64,000 nt of DNA. It comes from Streptomyces sp. CB00455 (GTDB taxonomy: Bacteria > Actinomycetota > Actinomycetes > Streptomycetales > Streptomycetaceae). Below the pieces are notes generated by a model. The model did no database searches, was not told the origin of the DNA, and saw nothing but the letters and a program-made list of their open reading frames with translations. A program made the translations under genes and the position numbers. The stretch lies in assembly GCF_001905445.1 (NCBI RefSeq), contig NZ_LIVQ01000001.1, forward strand, positions 682,001 through 746,000, written 5' to 3'. Of the stretch, positions 55,129-63,325 are shown piece after piece. Within the stretch, counting starts at the first letter, position 1; every line of letters begins with the position of its first letter.

Positions 55129-55665
55129 TCACCCCGCGGACGGACTCGTCGTGGCCGGCACCGAGGCACTGGGCCGGCTCGGCGAGGGTGCCCGGAGCGA
55201 CGACGGCGAGGCGGACGGCTGCGACGGCGGTAGGGCGGACGAACTCGCCGACGGGGTGGAGTGGGTGGGCGCCGGCGAGGCTCCGGCCGGCGTCGAGGGC
55301 GACGCGCTCCCGGACACCGCGCGGGTGGAGGGCGAGGGCCGTGGGCTCGGGGACCGCGGCGCGGGCTCCGGACCCGGAGCGGTGATCTCCGGCGGCGAAG
55401 CGGGCGGTACCGGGCGGGCGGGACCGGTGTCCGGAGCGAAGACGGCGTAGCCCACCACGACGGCCGCAGCCCCCAGCGCTGCCAGGGGTGCCCCGAAAAC
55501 CCGCAGCCGCGACCGCCACCGCATCGGGAAGAGCCGCCGTGCGTGCGCGGCCGGCGGATCGGCGGGGCGCAGCTCCCGGACGGTGATCCCGGCCGCGCGT
55601 GCGTCGAGGGCCCGCCGCAGCCGGCGCTCGACGGGGCGTTCGCCCTCCTGGGCCGTGCGCGTCAT
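55129..55665 (-). CDS. Single-pass membrane protein, probable anti-sigma partner of the ECF sigma factor
   Basis: 178 residues. N-terminal cytoplasmic part of about 50 residues (VERRLRRALDARAAGITVRELRPADPP) followed by a membrane helix (VFGAPLAALGAAAVVVGYAVF) and a Pro/Ser-rich outside tail of about 95 residues. No HxxxCxxC zinc anti-sigma motif. Position directly after the sigma gene with a 4-base overlap, and the inside-helix-outside layout, suggest an anti-sigma or sigma-associated factor; the sequence does not prove it. Confidence 0.6.
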   Translation of the reverse strand: MTRTAQEGERPVERRLRRALDARAAGITVRELRPADPPAAHARRLFPMRWRSRLRVFGAPLAALGAAAVVVGYAVFAPDTGPARPVPPASPPEITAPGPEPAPRSPSPRPSPSTRAVSGSASPSTPAGASPAPTHSTPSASSSALPPSQPSASPSSLRAPSPSRPSASVPATTSPSAG

Positions 55666-56426
55666 ATCCGTCCCTCCAGGATCCGTTCCAGGGCGTCCAG
55701 GCCACGGCTCGCGTTCGACTTCACGGATCCCCGGCTGATCCCCAGGGTGGTCGCGATCTCCGCCTCGGTGAGGTCGCCCCAGTACCGCAGGACCAGCACC
55801 TGCCGCCGGCGCGGCGTCAGCCGGCCGAGAGCGGCGAGCACCTCGCGGTGCGCCTCGTCGAGGACCACGTGGTCCTCGGCGGACGGTTCGTCGGCCTCCC
55901 CCGGCGGGGTCCAGGCCCGGGCGGTGCGCCGGCGGCGCAGCACGGAGCGTGAGGTGTTGACGACGGCGGTGCGCAGGTAGCCCAGCGCGTTGTCCACCTC
56001 GGTGATGTGCTCCCCGTGACGGCGGTACAGGGCGGTGAAGGCGTCCTGTACCACGTCCTCGGCGGTGGCGAGGTCGTCGACGAGCAGCACTGCCAGCCGG
56101 ACCATCCGCAGGCGGTGGGCGTGATAGAGCGCGGTGACGGTCGGCGGCTGGTGGTGGGCGTGGCCGAAGCCGCCGCCGGCGGGCCCGTGTGCGGGGGCAC
56201 GGCGGTGGTCCCGGGCGCGGTCGGGGTCGAGGTCGAGGTGAGGGCCGTGACCGAAGCCGTGATTGAAGCTGTGATCAAGACCGTGATCGGAGGCGTACGG
56301 GTCCCCGAAGCGGCGCGGGGAGGCCGGCCGGGTGGCACGGTCGCGGCGCAGGAACGACCACAGGCCCCGCCACACCCGGTCGGGCACGGGCATGGCGGGG
56401 CCGGCGGTCGGTAGGACGTGGAGCAC
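55662..56426 (-). CDS. ECF RNA polymerase sigma factor (SigE family) with His-rich N-terminal extension
   Basis: 254 residues from GTG 56426 (gagga upstream; ATG 56393 possible). Sigma-2: YHAHRLRMVRLAVLLVDDLATAEDVVQDAFTALYRR; sigma-4: GRLTPRRRQVLVLRYWGDLTEAEIATTLGISRGSVKSNASRGLDALERIL. Before sigma-2 lies an unusual roughly 50-residue insertion with ten His (DHGLDHSFNHGFGHGPH and GHAHHQ), coded by degenerate 12-base repeats. Such a segment could bind metal or be unconstrained. The gene lies between a sortase-substrate gene (8-base gap) and the anti-sigma-like gene (4-base overlap). Confidence 0.9.
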   Translation of the reverse strand: MLHVLPTAGPAMPVPDRVWRGLWSFLRRDRATRPASPRRFGDPYASDHGLDHSFNHGFGHGPHLDLDPDRARDHRRAPAHGPAGGGFGHAHHQPPTVTALYHAHRLRMVRLAVLLVDDLATAEDVVQDAFTALYRRHGEHITEVDNALGYLRTAVVNTSRSVLRRRRTARAWTPPGEADEPSAEDHVVLDEAHREVLAALGRLTPRRRQVLVLRYWGDLTEAEIATTLGISRGSVKSNASRGLDALERILEGRI

Positions 56427-56433
56427 GGGTTCC

Positions 56434-56901
56434 TCAGCCGTTGGCGCGGCGCCGCACGGTGTACAGGGCTCCGGCGCCGACGACGATCAGACCGGCGGCC
56501 CCGGCCGCGAGGGCGGTGGTGGTGGCGGAGGAGCCAGTATGCGCGAGCTCGGAACCGCCGGGCGCAGCGGGCGCCGCCGGGCCGGGGGCCGCGCCGGGAG
56601 ACCCGGGGGACGCGACGGACGGGGAGGCCGAGGGCGTCTCGGAGGAGGGCCGGGACGGAGACGCGGAGGGCACCGCGGAGGGCGCCGCGGACGGGGACGT
56701 GGCAGAGGGCAGGGAGGGGGACGCGGAGGGTACGGCGGGCGTCGCCGGTGCGGGGGCCGCGCTGGGAGTGGCGGCGGCCGGGACCGCCGGGGCCGCGTAC
56801 GCGGCGCAGGCGGGGCCGGCCAGAGCGACGGCCACCCCGGCGGCGGCCGCGGCGACGGCAGCCCGGCGGACGGTGCGGGGGGCGCGCTTCAGGTTCATCA
56901 C
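56434..56901 (-). CDS. Ser/Pro-rich wall protein with sortase E (LAXTG) signal
   Basis: 155 residues from GTG 56901 (ATG 56898 is next; ggag upstream). Signal peptide VRRAAVAAAAAGVAVALAGPACAAYA, a Ser/Pro/Ala mature region, then the cell-wall sorting sequence ELAHTG (LAXTG class), a hydrophobic helix (TTTALAAGAAGLIVVGAGALYTV) and the basic tail RRRANG. Sortase E would cleave between Thr and Gly and link it to peptidoglycan. First gene in an apparent operon with the ECF sigma factor, whose regulon it may report on. Confidence 0.85.
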   Translation of the reverse strand: MMNLKRAPRTVRRAAVAAAAAGVAVALAGPACAAYAAPAVPAAATPSAAPAPATPAVPSASPSLPSATSPSAAPSAVPSASPSRPSSETPSASPSVASPGSPGAAPGPAAPAAPGGSELAHTGSSATTTALAAGAAGLIVVGAGALYTVRRRANG

Positions 56902-57187
56902 GGTGGTTCTCCACGGTCGGGACGGGGGCGCCGGACTGCGCCCCTCACCCCCGCACGACGCGCGACCCCCGCGGAGGTTGCCGCCGTTGCCGGAAAACTT
57001 TTCGGGCGACGACGCCGGGGCCGGGCGCGACGGCCCACCCGCCGGGGCCCGTGCGGCCCGATCACCGGCCCCACGGCAGAAGAAGGTTCGCGCAGGACGG
57101 CGCGCGGGACGGGCGGCGCCCTCCCCGGGCTCCGGTGGACGGGTGGACGCCCCCGGCCCGCGCCGTGCGGGGAGCGGCGGCCCCTCG
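56902..57187. other. GC-rich intergenic stretch, no gene seen
   Basis: About 285 bases between the sortase-substrate start and the frameshifted unknown gene. Frames are open by composition only. It should hold the promoter of the sigma operon. Confidence 0.4.
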
Positions 57188-57692
57188 ATGGCGGCGGCCC
57201 TCGTGGATCACCATCCGCAGAGGGCGACGCCCCCGCAGCGCAGCTGGACGGCGTACCTCTCCCCCGCCGCCGACTACCGCCGGCTCGGCCTGGCCTGCCT
57301 TGGCGTGGGGATGCAGCAGGGCGAACTGCCCCTCGTGGGGCCGCGCGGGTTCGAACACCACGTCACCGTGGTCGCCGCGCGGCCGGGGCTGCGTCCGCCA
57401 GGGCGGCCGCCCGGCCCACCGGGTGTCCGCGCCCGCGCGTGCCGGGGCGGGTGGAGCACCCCTACGGCCCGGCCGGCGAACCGGCTGGGACGAGTGCTTC
57501 GTGGACTTCGCGAGCGCCGCCGTGGAGGCGTACACCGTCCTCGGCTGCGTGACCCCGGACGGGCCGCTGGCGCCGCCGAGCGGGACGGCCGGGATGCAGC
57601 ACGTGGTGGACGGAACCGCCAGGGCCGCCCGGCACGGCGGCCCGCTGCGGGAGGCCGAGGCGGCCGACCGCCGTGCCCGGGCTGCCGGGTGA
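57188..57692 (+). pseudogene. Frameshifted gene of unknown function
   Basis: From ATG 57188 (MAAALVDHHPQ) one frame has real-protein character: RSWTAYLSPAADYRRLGLACLGVGMQQGELPLVGPRGFEHHV. About 57390-57490 the sense moves to a second frame that reads WDECFVDFASAAVEAYTVLGCVTPDGPLAPPSG, MQHVVDGTARAARHGG, REAEAADRRARAAG and stops at 57692. A single +1 (or -2) change would join them into about 168 residues. I cannot name the family. The 3' end, from AARHGG to the stop, is copied in the tandem duplication that follows. Confidence 0.5.
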
Positions 57693-57852
57693 CGCTGCGC
57701 CGCGCCCGCGCCGGGGTGTCCGGGCACGGGGACGTCAGGGCCGCCCGGCGGGCAGACCGCTGCCGGAGGTCGAGGCCGCCGGCCGCCGCGCACGGGCTGC
57801 CGGGTGGCGCTGCGCCGCGCCCGCGCCGGGGTGTCCGGGCACGGGGGCGCCG
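57621..57852. repeat. Tandem duplication of a 115-116 base segment over the 3' end of the broken gene
   Basis: Copy 1 spans 57621-57736 and copy 2 57737-57852; the core gggctgccgggtg...cgctgcgccgcgcccgcgc is nearly identical in both, 115 bases apart. The stop tga of copy 1 (57690-57692) is tgg in copy 2. Unit length is not a multiple of three. Confidence 0.75.
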
Positions 57853-58175
57853 GCGTGGAGACCCTGGCGCGGGGCGCACTGCTGCCGGTCACGGTGGCCG
57901 GGTACGCGGCCCGGCTCACGATGCCGCTGCGTCGGCTGGGGTGCGCGGTGCGGCGCAGTTCCGGGAGAGAGGCCAAGGAGTGTGTCCCGGGGATCGGACC
58001 GAGCCGGGCGACGGTTCTGCCGGCCCCCGCACCGACCTGCCGGTCGCCGGGGTCGCCCGGCGGGGCGGGGGCGAGCATCCTGTGTACTCCAGTCGGCTGT
58101 TCGGCCGCCGCGGGGGCGTGGCGCCCTACGGTTCCGGGCCCGGCTGTCGGTGCGAGGGCCGGCTGGCGAGCCGCC
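57853..58175. other. GC-rich stretch without a recognisable gene
   Basis: About 320 bases between the duplication and the methyltransferase stop. One plus-strand frame (LARGALLPVTVAGYAARLTMPLRRLG) looks mildly protein-like but has no start, family or partner. Probably decayed sequence. Confidence 0.4.
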
Positions 58176-58802
58176 CTACGGCCGCCGCGCGTAGCAGAAG
58201 AGGTGCTCCTCGGGGACGGCGAGGGCGTCCCCCGGCCGGAAGAGCGCGGTGTGGTGGTGCAGCACCTCCAGACCGGCGTCCGCGAGCCGGGCGAGGTGGT
58301 CCTCGGTGGACAGGCTGCTGACGGTGACCTCGTGGCCCATCCACTCGATGTCGAGGCCACGGATGTCGCCGGGGACGGTCGCCATCACGAAGTAGCCGCC
58401 GGGGGCCACCCACGACGCCATGCGGTCCAGCGCCTCCGCGACCTCCGGCTGGTCCATCACGAGCAGCGGGAAGAAGGCGCACACGGCGTCGAACCCGGCG
58501 CTCCCAGGGGCATAGGTGCGCACGTCGGCCTGTTCGAAACGCGCCTGCGGCACCCTGGCGCGGGCGAGTTCGACCATGGCGGCCGAGACGTCGATACCGG
58601 TGACGGCGCAGCCGGCCCGTACGAGCGCCTCGGCGGTGGGCCGGCCGGTGCCGCTGCCCACGTCCAGCACCCGGGCCCCGCGCGGCAGCCGCTCCGTGAG
58701 CCATTGGAGGGCGGCCAGCTGGCCGGGTACCCGCCCGAACACGTCCTCGTAGCGCTCCCCCAGCGCGTCGAACACCTCTGCCGCGGACTTTCGACCACTC
58801 AT
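58176..58802 (-). CDS. Class I SAM-dependent methyltransferase
   Basis: 208 residues. Motif I: RVLDVGSGTGRPTAEALVRAG; motif II acidic: VTGIDVSAAMVELARARV; motif post-I: QADVRTYAPGSAGFDAVCAFFPLLVM; motif III: MASWVAPGGYFVMATVPGD. The family is the Methyltransf_25/11 type with small-molecule or protein acceptors; the substrate cannot be told. It stands alone on the minus strand. Confidence 0.93.
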   Translation of the reverse strand: MSGRKSAAEVFDALGERYEDVFGRVPGQLAALQWLTERLPRGARVLDVGSGTGRPTAEALVRAGCAVTGIDVSAAMVELARARVPQARFEQADVRTYAPGSAGFDAVCAFFPLLVMDQPEVAEALDRMASWVAPGGYFVMATVPGDIRGLDIEWMGHEVTVSSLSTEDHLARLADAGLEVLHHHTALFRPGDALAVPEEHLFCYARRP

Positions 58803-59173
58803 CGGGACCCCTCAACTCCTGGAAACCGCCGGGCGTCCACCACCCTGTAGCGCAGCATGCCCGCCCGGCGGCCGGGGCGTACCCGGGACGGCGAAAAGCA
58901 CCGCCGTGCCGGGGAGGACAACGCTCCTCAGGGGCGGGCGGCAGCCGACGGCGAGTGCTTGCGGACCTGGGGCCGGGCAGGCCCATGGACACAGCGGTGC
59001 GCCGTCCTGGACTTACGGGGCCGCCGGCTGGTCAGTACGCGGTCGGACCGGAGATCGGGCGGATCGTGACGCATCCACGGTCCACGGGCGGATGCACGGG
59101 CAGGACCGGACGACCCGGCCTAGTGGCCGCAGGCGGGACGCCAGTTGGAGCGTGACGTCAGATGAGCGTGACG
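58803..59173. other. Intergenic stretch with a short stop-codon duplication at its end
   Basis: About 370 bases between the methyltransferase start and the YbjQ stop. No gene. At 59148-59161 and 59164-59177 the 14-base unit gagcgtgacgtcag is repeated; the second copy overlaps the YbjQ stop codon (59174-59176). Confidence 0.6.
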
Positions 59174-59548
59174 TCAGTCGGAGGCGGGCCCCAGGACGAC
59201 GGCCGTCCCGTACGCGCACACCTCGGTCCCGATGTCGGCGGCCTCGGTGACATCGAAGCGCATCATCAGGACCGCGTTCGCGCCCCGCGCCTTCGCCTGT
59301 TCGATGAGCCGGTCCATGGCCTGGTTGCGGGTCTCCACCAGGGTCTTGGTGAGGCCCTTCAGCTCTCCGCCGATCATCGACTTGAGTCCCGCGCCGATCT
59401 GGCTGCCGAGGTGGCGCGAGCGCACGGTGAGACCGAAAACCTCTCCGATGACCCGCTCCACGCGGTGGCCGGGGACGTCGTTGGTCGTCACGACGAGGAC
59501 GCCGGTCTGGTGCGCGCCGGGACCGCCGCCGTAGTCATCGATACCCAT
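59174..59548 (-). CDS. YbjQ/UPF0145-family protein
   Basis: 124 residues from ATG 59548. The family landmarks are present: VLVVTTNDVPGHRVERVIGEVFGLTVRSRHLGSQIGAGLKSMIGGELKGLTKTLVETRNQAMDRLIEQAKARGANAVLMMRFDV and the C-terminal EVCAYGTAVVL. These form pentameric cytoplasmic proteins with a heavy-metal-binding domain annotation that is only weakly supported. The gene is monocistronic. The stop is followed by a 14-base duplication. Confidence 0.93.
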   Translation of the reverse strand: MGIDDYGGGPGAHQTGVLVVTTNDVPGHRVERVIGEVFGLTVRSRHLGSQIGAGLKSMIGGELKGLTKTLVETRNQAMDRLIEQAKARGANAVLMMRFDVTEAADIGTEVCAYGTAVVLGPASD

Positions 59549-59894
59549 GGCCCCACTCTCACCCGCCCCGCGGCCACCCGCATCCGGAGGGCGGCCGTGA
59601 CCGTTCCTCCACGGCAGGCGGAGCGCCGTCACCGACGGGCCCTGCCGACGGGCCCTGCCGACGGACCCCGCCCGTCCGGAGCCCCTGTGCCATGAACTCC
59701 GCTACCCCGCCACCCGGGGAGCGCGGGCGCACCGCCATCCGGCGGGGGGTCGATTGGGCATATCGGGCTAAAAGACGGTGAGCCACCAGGGCGAAATGCC
59801 CCGCCTTCGCCATAGTCGTCCGTGGCGACCGCCTGGTCGTCGCCCCGTGCCGCGCGCCGCGGCCGGGTGGATGTCTTCGTAGAGGAGCCGGCTC
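59549..59894. other. Divergent intergenic region upstream of the SH3 gene
   Basis: About 345 bases. It has three copies of cgacgggccctgc at 59633-59672 and an AT-richer part at 59750-59790 (ttgggcatatcgggctaaaag) that could be the promoter of the SH3 protein gene. No gene seen. Confidence 0.45.
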
Positions 59895-60488
59895 ATGCTG
59901 AAGCCCACCAGGACCATCCTCGCTCTCACCGCCGGAAGCCTGGTGCTCGGTCTGGTCGGGGCGGGGAACGCGGTCGCGGACGACGACTACGCGCGGAAGC
60001 ACGCCACCGGCAAGGTCATCTCGCACAACCCGCTGAAGATCCGCAGCAAGCCGACCACCCGCTCGCAGATCCTCGGCCAGATCGCCCCGCACAGCAGGAT
60101 CGAGATCGACTGCAAGACGCGCGGCGAGGCGGTCGACGGCAACCGTCTCTGGTACCGCCTGCAGGACAAGAACGAGAACGGGGACAACGACGGCCGCGAC
60201 GACGACGGGCGTGAGAACAACGGCCGCGACGACGACGGGCGTGACAACAACGGCCGTGACGACAACGGCCGCGACGACGACGGGCGTGACAACAACGGCC
60301 GTGACGACAACGGCCGTGACAACGACGGGCGCATCGACGAGAACGACGACTGGGGCAGCGACACCGGCCGCGAGACGGGCCGCGAGACGGCCGCCGGCCC
60401 CGCCAAGAAGCGCAAGGCCTACGGCCAGGACCGCTGGGTCTCCGCCCGCTACGTCGAAAACCTCAGCCCGGTGAAGTACTGCAGCTGA
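59895..60488 (+). CDS. Secreted SH3b-like protein with an acidic pentapeptide repeat inserted in the domain
   Basis: 197 residues from ATG 59895 (gaggag upstream). Signal peptide TILALTAGSLVLGLVGAGNAVA. An SH3b-like domain starts with GKVISHNPLKIRSKPTTRSQILGQIAPHSRIEIDCKTRG and WYRLQD, is then interrupted by about 10 tandem units of GRDDD/GRDNN type (residues 97-150), and resumes with GQDRWVSARYVENLSPVKYC. The insertion lies between two predicted strands, not at an end. The DNA is a 15-base minisatellite (60184-60345). The protein likely binds wall or matrix ligands; the acid/Arg repeats may bind cations. Confidence 0.85.
   Translation: MLKPTRTILALTAGSLVLGLVGAGNAVADDDYARKHATGKVISHNPLKIRSKPTTRSQILGQIAPHSRIEIDCKTRGEAVDGNRLWYRLQDKNENGDNDGRDDDGRENNGRDDDGRDNNGRDDNGRDDDGRDNNGRDDNGRDNDGRIDENDDWGSDTGRETGRETAAGPAKKRKAYGQDRWVSARYVENLSPVKYCS
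60184..60345. repeat. 15-base coding minisatellite in the SH3 gene
   Basis: About ten in-frame copies of ggccgcgacgacgac / gggcgtgacaacaac encode Gly-Arg-Asp-(Asp/Asn)-(Asp/Asn). Copy number is likely to vary between strains. Confidence 0.9.
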
Positions 60489-60498
60489 CCCCGGGCGG

Positions 60499-60852
60499 TC
60501 ACAGGTCCGGGCGTACGGCACGCGGCCCCACGCACCGCGCGCCGTATGCCCGGACCCGTTCACGCAGTTCCCGGTCGGCCGTGACCACGACGCAGCCGCG
60601 TCCCGCGTGGGCGGCGGCCAGCTCCACGATCCGGTCGTCCCCGCTCCCGGGCGCCGGATCCACCCGTACCCCGGGCACGGACCTGATGCCCCGGGCGGCG
60701 CCTTCGACGACCAGGATGACCTCCTCCTCGTCGCCGTCCCGCGCCGCCAGCAGGTCCCGCAGCCGCTCGGCCGCCCCGCGCCGGTCCCGCCACCAGCCGT
60801 CCGGGACCGAGCCGACGACGTTGGCACCGTCCACGATCAGTACGCCGGCCAC
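60499..60852 (-). CDS. Small NYN-domain protein (YacP/Rae1-like ribonuclease fold)
   Basis: 117 residues. The NYN/PIN-like core has its acidic residues in order: LIVDGANVVGSVPDGWW (first Asp and Asn), EEEVILVVEG, PGSGDDRIVELAAAHAG (Asp pair) and CVVVTADRELRERVRAYGA (last Asp). These form a Mg2+ nuclease site; relatives such as Rae1 cut mRNA on the ribosome. It starts 3 bases after the stop of the RNA ligase-kinase-phosphatase gene, so both are made from one message. This supports a shared role in RNA cutting and repair; the RNA target is unknown. Confidence 0.88.
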   Translation of the reverse strand: MAGVLIVDGANVVGSVPDGWWRDRRGAAERLRDLLAARDGDEEEVILVVEGAARGIRSVPGVRVDPAPGSGDDRIVELAAAHAGRGCVVVTADRELRERVRAYGARCVGPRAVRPDL

Positions 60853-60855
60853 GGT

Positions 60856-63231
60856 CTAGAAGTCCCCGTAGTTGACCTGCCAGGTGGGCAGGCCCATGCG
60901 GCGCCAGACCGCCACCACCCGGTCCCGGTCGTCGAGCGAGATCCGGACCGCGTACCGGTGGCGTACGTGTGCGTCGAACAGCTCCGCCTTCACCACGTCG
61001 TCGCGGCGTGTGTCGCCGGCCGCGCGCATCCACAGCTCGTCGTACGGCACCTCGTGCCGCCGCAGCCAGGACTCGGTCTGCGGGCGGTGCTCCTCGCTGC
61101 GGCCCGACAGCAGCACGATCGTGTCCCCGCCGGCGCGCCGGAAGGCGTCCAGCGCGTGCTTGACCGACTCGTTGAGCAGGTCGAGTTCGCAGCGCGAGAA
61201 GTCGTACGGCCCCCGGTCGCCGGTCAGTGCCAGCGTGCCGTCGATGTCGCACATCACCGCGGTGGGCAGCGCCGGATCGGGGACGTACGCGGTCACGGGC
61301 GGTACGGCCGCCCCGGCGGAACCGCCGTTCAGCCACTGCGCGGTGAGCCGCCAGCCGCCCTTGCGGGCTTTGCGGTGCTTCTCCGCCAGGACGCGGATGA
61401 CCTCCTCGCCGACCTGGCGCTCGCGGGCGGCGTCCCGGCGCACGCACTCCTCCAGCGGGACGTCCGTGAAGTCGTGCACGACGAAGGTGGCGAGCCCGCC
61501 GACGGCCGCCTTCAGCCGCTTCGGGATGTGCTGCGTCAGGTGGGTGTTGTCGACGACCACGTCGAAACCGCCGTCCACGGCCGCGCGGACCGCCGCGTCC
61601 TGCACGGCGAGGACGGTCTGCTCGTGCGCGTGGGAACGGCCCCGCTCGGGGTCGGGCAGGTCGAGCATGCTGCGCAGGTCGTCGAGGTTGACGCGGCGCA
61701 TCCGGCCGCCCGAGCGCGCCTGGAGGGCGCGCGCGGCTGTCGTCTTGCCGGAGGCCGGCAGCCCCGTCATGACGTGCACGACGGGCAGCCGGGGCTCGTC
61801 GGGGACGGTCTCCGGCCCGGTCTGCGGCGCGGGTTCACGCGCAGAGGCCGCCGCCGGCAAGGGCACGGGGGCCGGCCCCGGCGCGGGCACGGGCTCCGGC
61901 GCCGCCTCGGAGGCCGGTGCGGGAGCGGCCACGGGCACGGGAGCCGGCGTGGACTTCGGCGCGGACTCGGGCTCGTGCGCGAGCCGCTCGGGCTCGCGCA
62001 CGGACACTTCTTCTGACACTGCCCAGTTCTCCTCGTCGGTGGTGTACGGGTCGGCCGTCTGCGGACGCACGTGGCGCCAGGTGGTGAGTTCGGTCGACCT
62101 GCCGTCGAGCCGCAGGAACATCGCCGGGCGGATCCCCGGATCGGCCAGTTCCCTGACGGCCCGGGCGAAGGCTCCCCGGTCGGCGGCCAGCGGGGCGAGG
62201 CCCGCGTACGCCTCGTCGACGGCCCGCTCGTGACGCTCGGCCGTGCTTTCCAGCCGGGCGATCACTTCGCGCACCCAGGTGTCGAACTCGTCGGGCACCT
62301 GCTCCAGCAGCGCGTCGAGCGGCTTCCCTCCCGAGGCGCCGAGGTCGGCGACCGAACAATTCAGGCCCTGGGCGACCTGCTTGGCGGGCAGCCCCGCGAA
62401 CCGCTGGATGCCGTGGGCGCGCCAGATGTCCCGCTCGGTGACCCCGGTGAGCACCTTGTGGAGCCGTACGTACTCGGACAGCTTGGCCTTGGCGCGCACG
62501 CCGGAGGCGAAGCGCAGGACGAAGCCTTCGGCCTCGGTGCCGGTCGCCGGGGCGCCGCCGGGCAGGGTGTTGGACTCGGTCAGCGCGATCAGCTCGTCCA
62601 GGGGCATGGCGGGCCACACGGTGACGACGGCTCCGATGCCCTCCCAGTGGGGCGCGGCCTCCGCCAGTGGGACCTCCGTGCCGTCCGGCCCGAAGGCGGC
62701 GAGGAGGACCAGGTCCCGGCGGTTTCCGTAGTCGACGACGATGCGGTTCTGCGGGTAGAGGATCTCGGCGAGGTACGTGGTGCCGGGGCGCAGGGCCGTG
62801 GTGTCCCTGGAGTCGAGGAGGCGCTGCGCCCAGGTCGCCTGGGCGCTGGTGAAGGACCCCTTGGAGGCGACCCGCCAGCGGTCCGCGTAGTGGAAGACCA
62901 CCGCGAGGCTGCCGTCGACCTTGTCGTAGACCTCGAACGGCTCGTCGGGCAGGGCGGGGGCGTAGGGCTGGCCCGTCTCGTGCTCGCCGACGTTGAAGAA
63001 CTTCGGCAGCGGCAGCGCGACGACCGCGCCGGTGGTGTCGTCGGCGACGAGGCCGCGGCAGCGCGTGGTGACCCGGTTCCACACGCGCTCGTACTGGGCC
63101 GTCCTCGTGTACGTGTAGAGGGACAGTGGCAGTTCGGGGTGCGTCTTGCGGGTCACGTACCCGGCGTCGATCGAGTCCGCCAGCGCCTGTGCGGGCAGCA
63201 GGTCGTGCAGAGTCAGGTGGTCCTGGCTCAT
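60856..63231 (-). CDS. Fused T4 Rnl1-like RNA ligase - polynucleotide 5'-kinase - 3'-phosphatase
   Basis: 791 residues from ATG 63231 (ggagga upstream). Residues 1-390: T4 RNA ligase 1-like nucleotidyltransferase with motif I YDKVDGS (Lys104; T4 Rnl1 uses Lys99), IIIa-like NRRDLVLLAAF, motif IV TEAEGFVLRF and motif V AKAKLSEYVRLHK, like the T4 KIKSDWYVSLH. Residues 410-480: Pro/Ala linker. Residues 484-640: T4 Pnkp-like kinase with GLPASGKT (490-497) and NLDDLR. Residues 655-791: HAD 3'-phosphatase with CDIDGTLAL and GPYDFSRCELDLLN, very close to T4 Pnkp. So one chain can heal 2',3'-phosphate and 5'-OH ends and seal them. Overlap with the NYN gene is 3 bases apart. Confidence 0.93.
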   Translation of the reverse strand: MSQDHLTLHDLLPAQALADSIDAGYVTRKTHPELPLSLYTYTRTAQYERVWNRVTTRCRGLVADDTTGAVVALPLPKFFNVGEHETGQPYAPALPDEPFEVYDKVDGSLAVVFHYADRWRVASKGSFTSAQATWAQRLLDSRDTTALRPGTTYLAEILYPQNRIVVDYGNRRDLVLLAAFGPDGTEVPLAEAAPHWEGIGAVVTVWPAMPLDELIALTESNTLPGGAPATGTEAEGFVLRFASGVRAKAKLSEYVRLHKVLTGVTERDIWRAHGIQRFAGLPAKQVAQGLNCSVADLGASGGKPLDALLEQVPDEFDTWVREVIARLESTAERHERAVDEAYAGLAPLAADRGAFARAVRELADPGIRPAMFLRLDGRSTELTTWRHVRPQTADPYTTDEENWAVSEEVSVREPERLAHEPESAPKSTPAPVPVAAPAPASEAAPEPVPAPGPAPVPLPAAASAREPAPQTGPETVPDEPRLPVVHVMTGLPASGKTTAARALQARSGGRMRRVNLDDLRSMLDLPDPERGRSHAHEQTVLAVQDAAVRAAVDGGFDVVVDNTHLTQHIPKRLKAAVGGLATFVVHDFTDVPLEECVRRDAARERQVGEEVIRVLAEKHRKARKGGWRLTAQWLNGGSAGAAVPPVTAYVPDPALPTAVMCDIDGTLALTGDRGPYDFSRCELDLLNESVKHALDAFRRAGGDTIVLLSGRSEEHRPQTESWLRRHEVPYDELWMRAAGDTRRDDVVKAELFDAHVRHRYAVRISLDDRDRVVAVWRRMGLPTWQVNYGDF

Positions 63232-63325
63232 GGGGTCCTCCCGGTTCGAGATGGCTCATTCTCGCCTGTGGGAGGTGCCGCGCGGTACCTGATTTCGGCT
63301 GGTCGGGAGCGTTGTCGTGGCCGGA

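Noticed and set aside
60184..60345. Minisatellite as a CRISPR or origin-like array
   Set aside because: In-frame 15-base coding repeat in a secreted protein; no spacers and no DnaA-like boxes.
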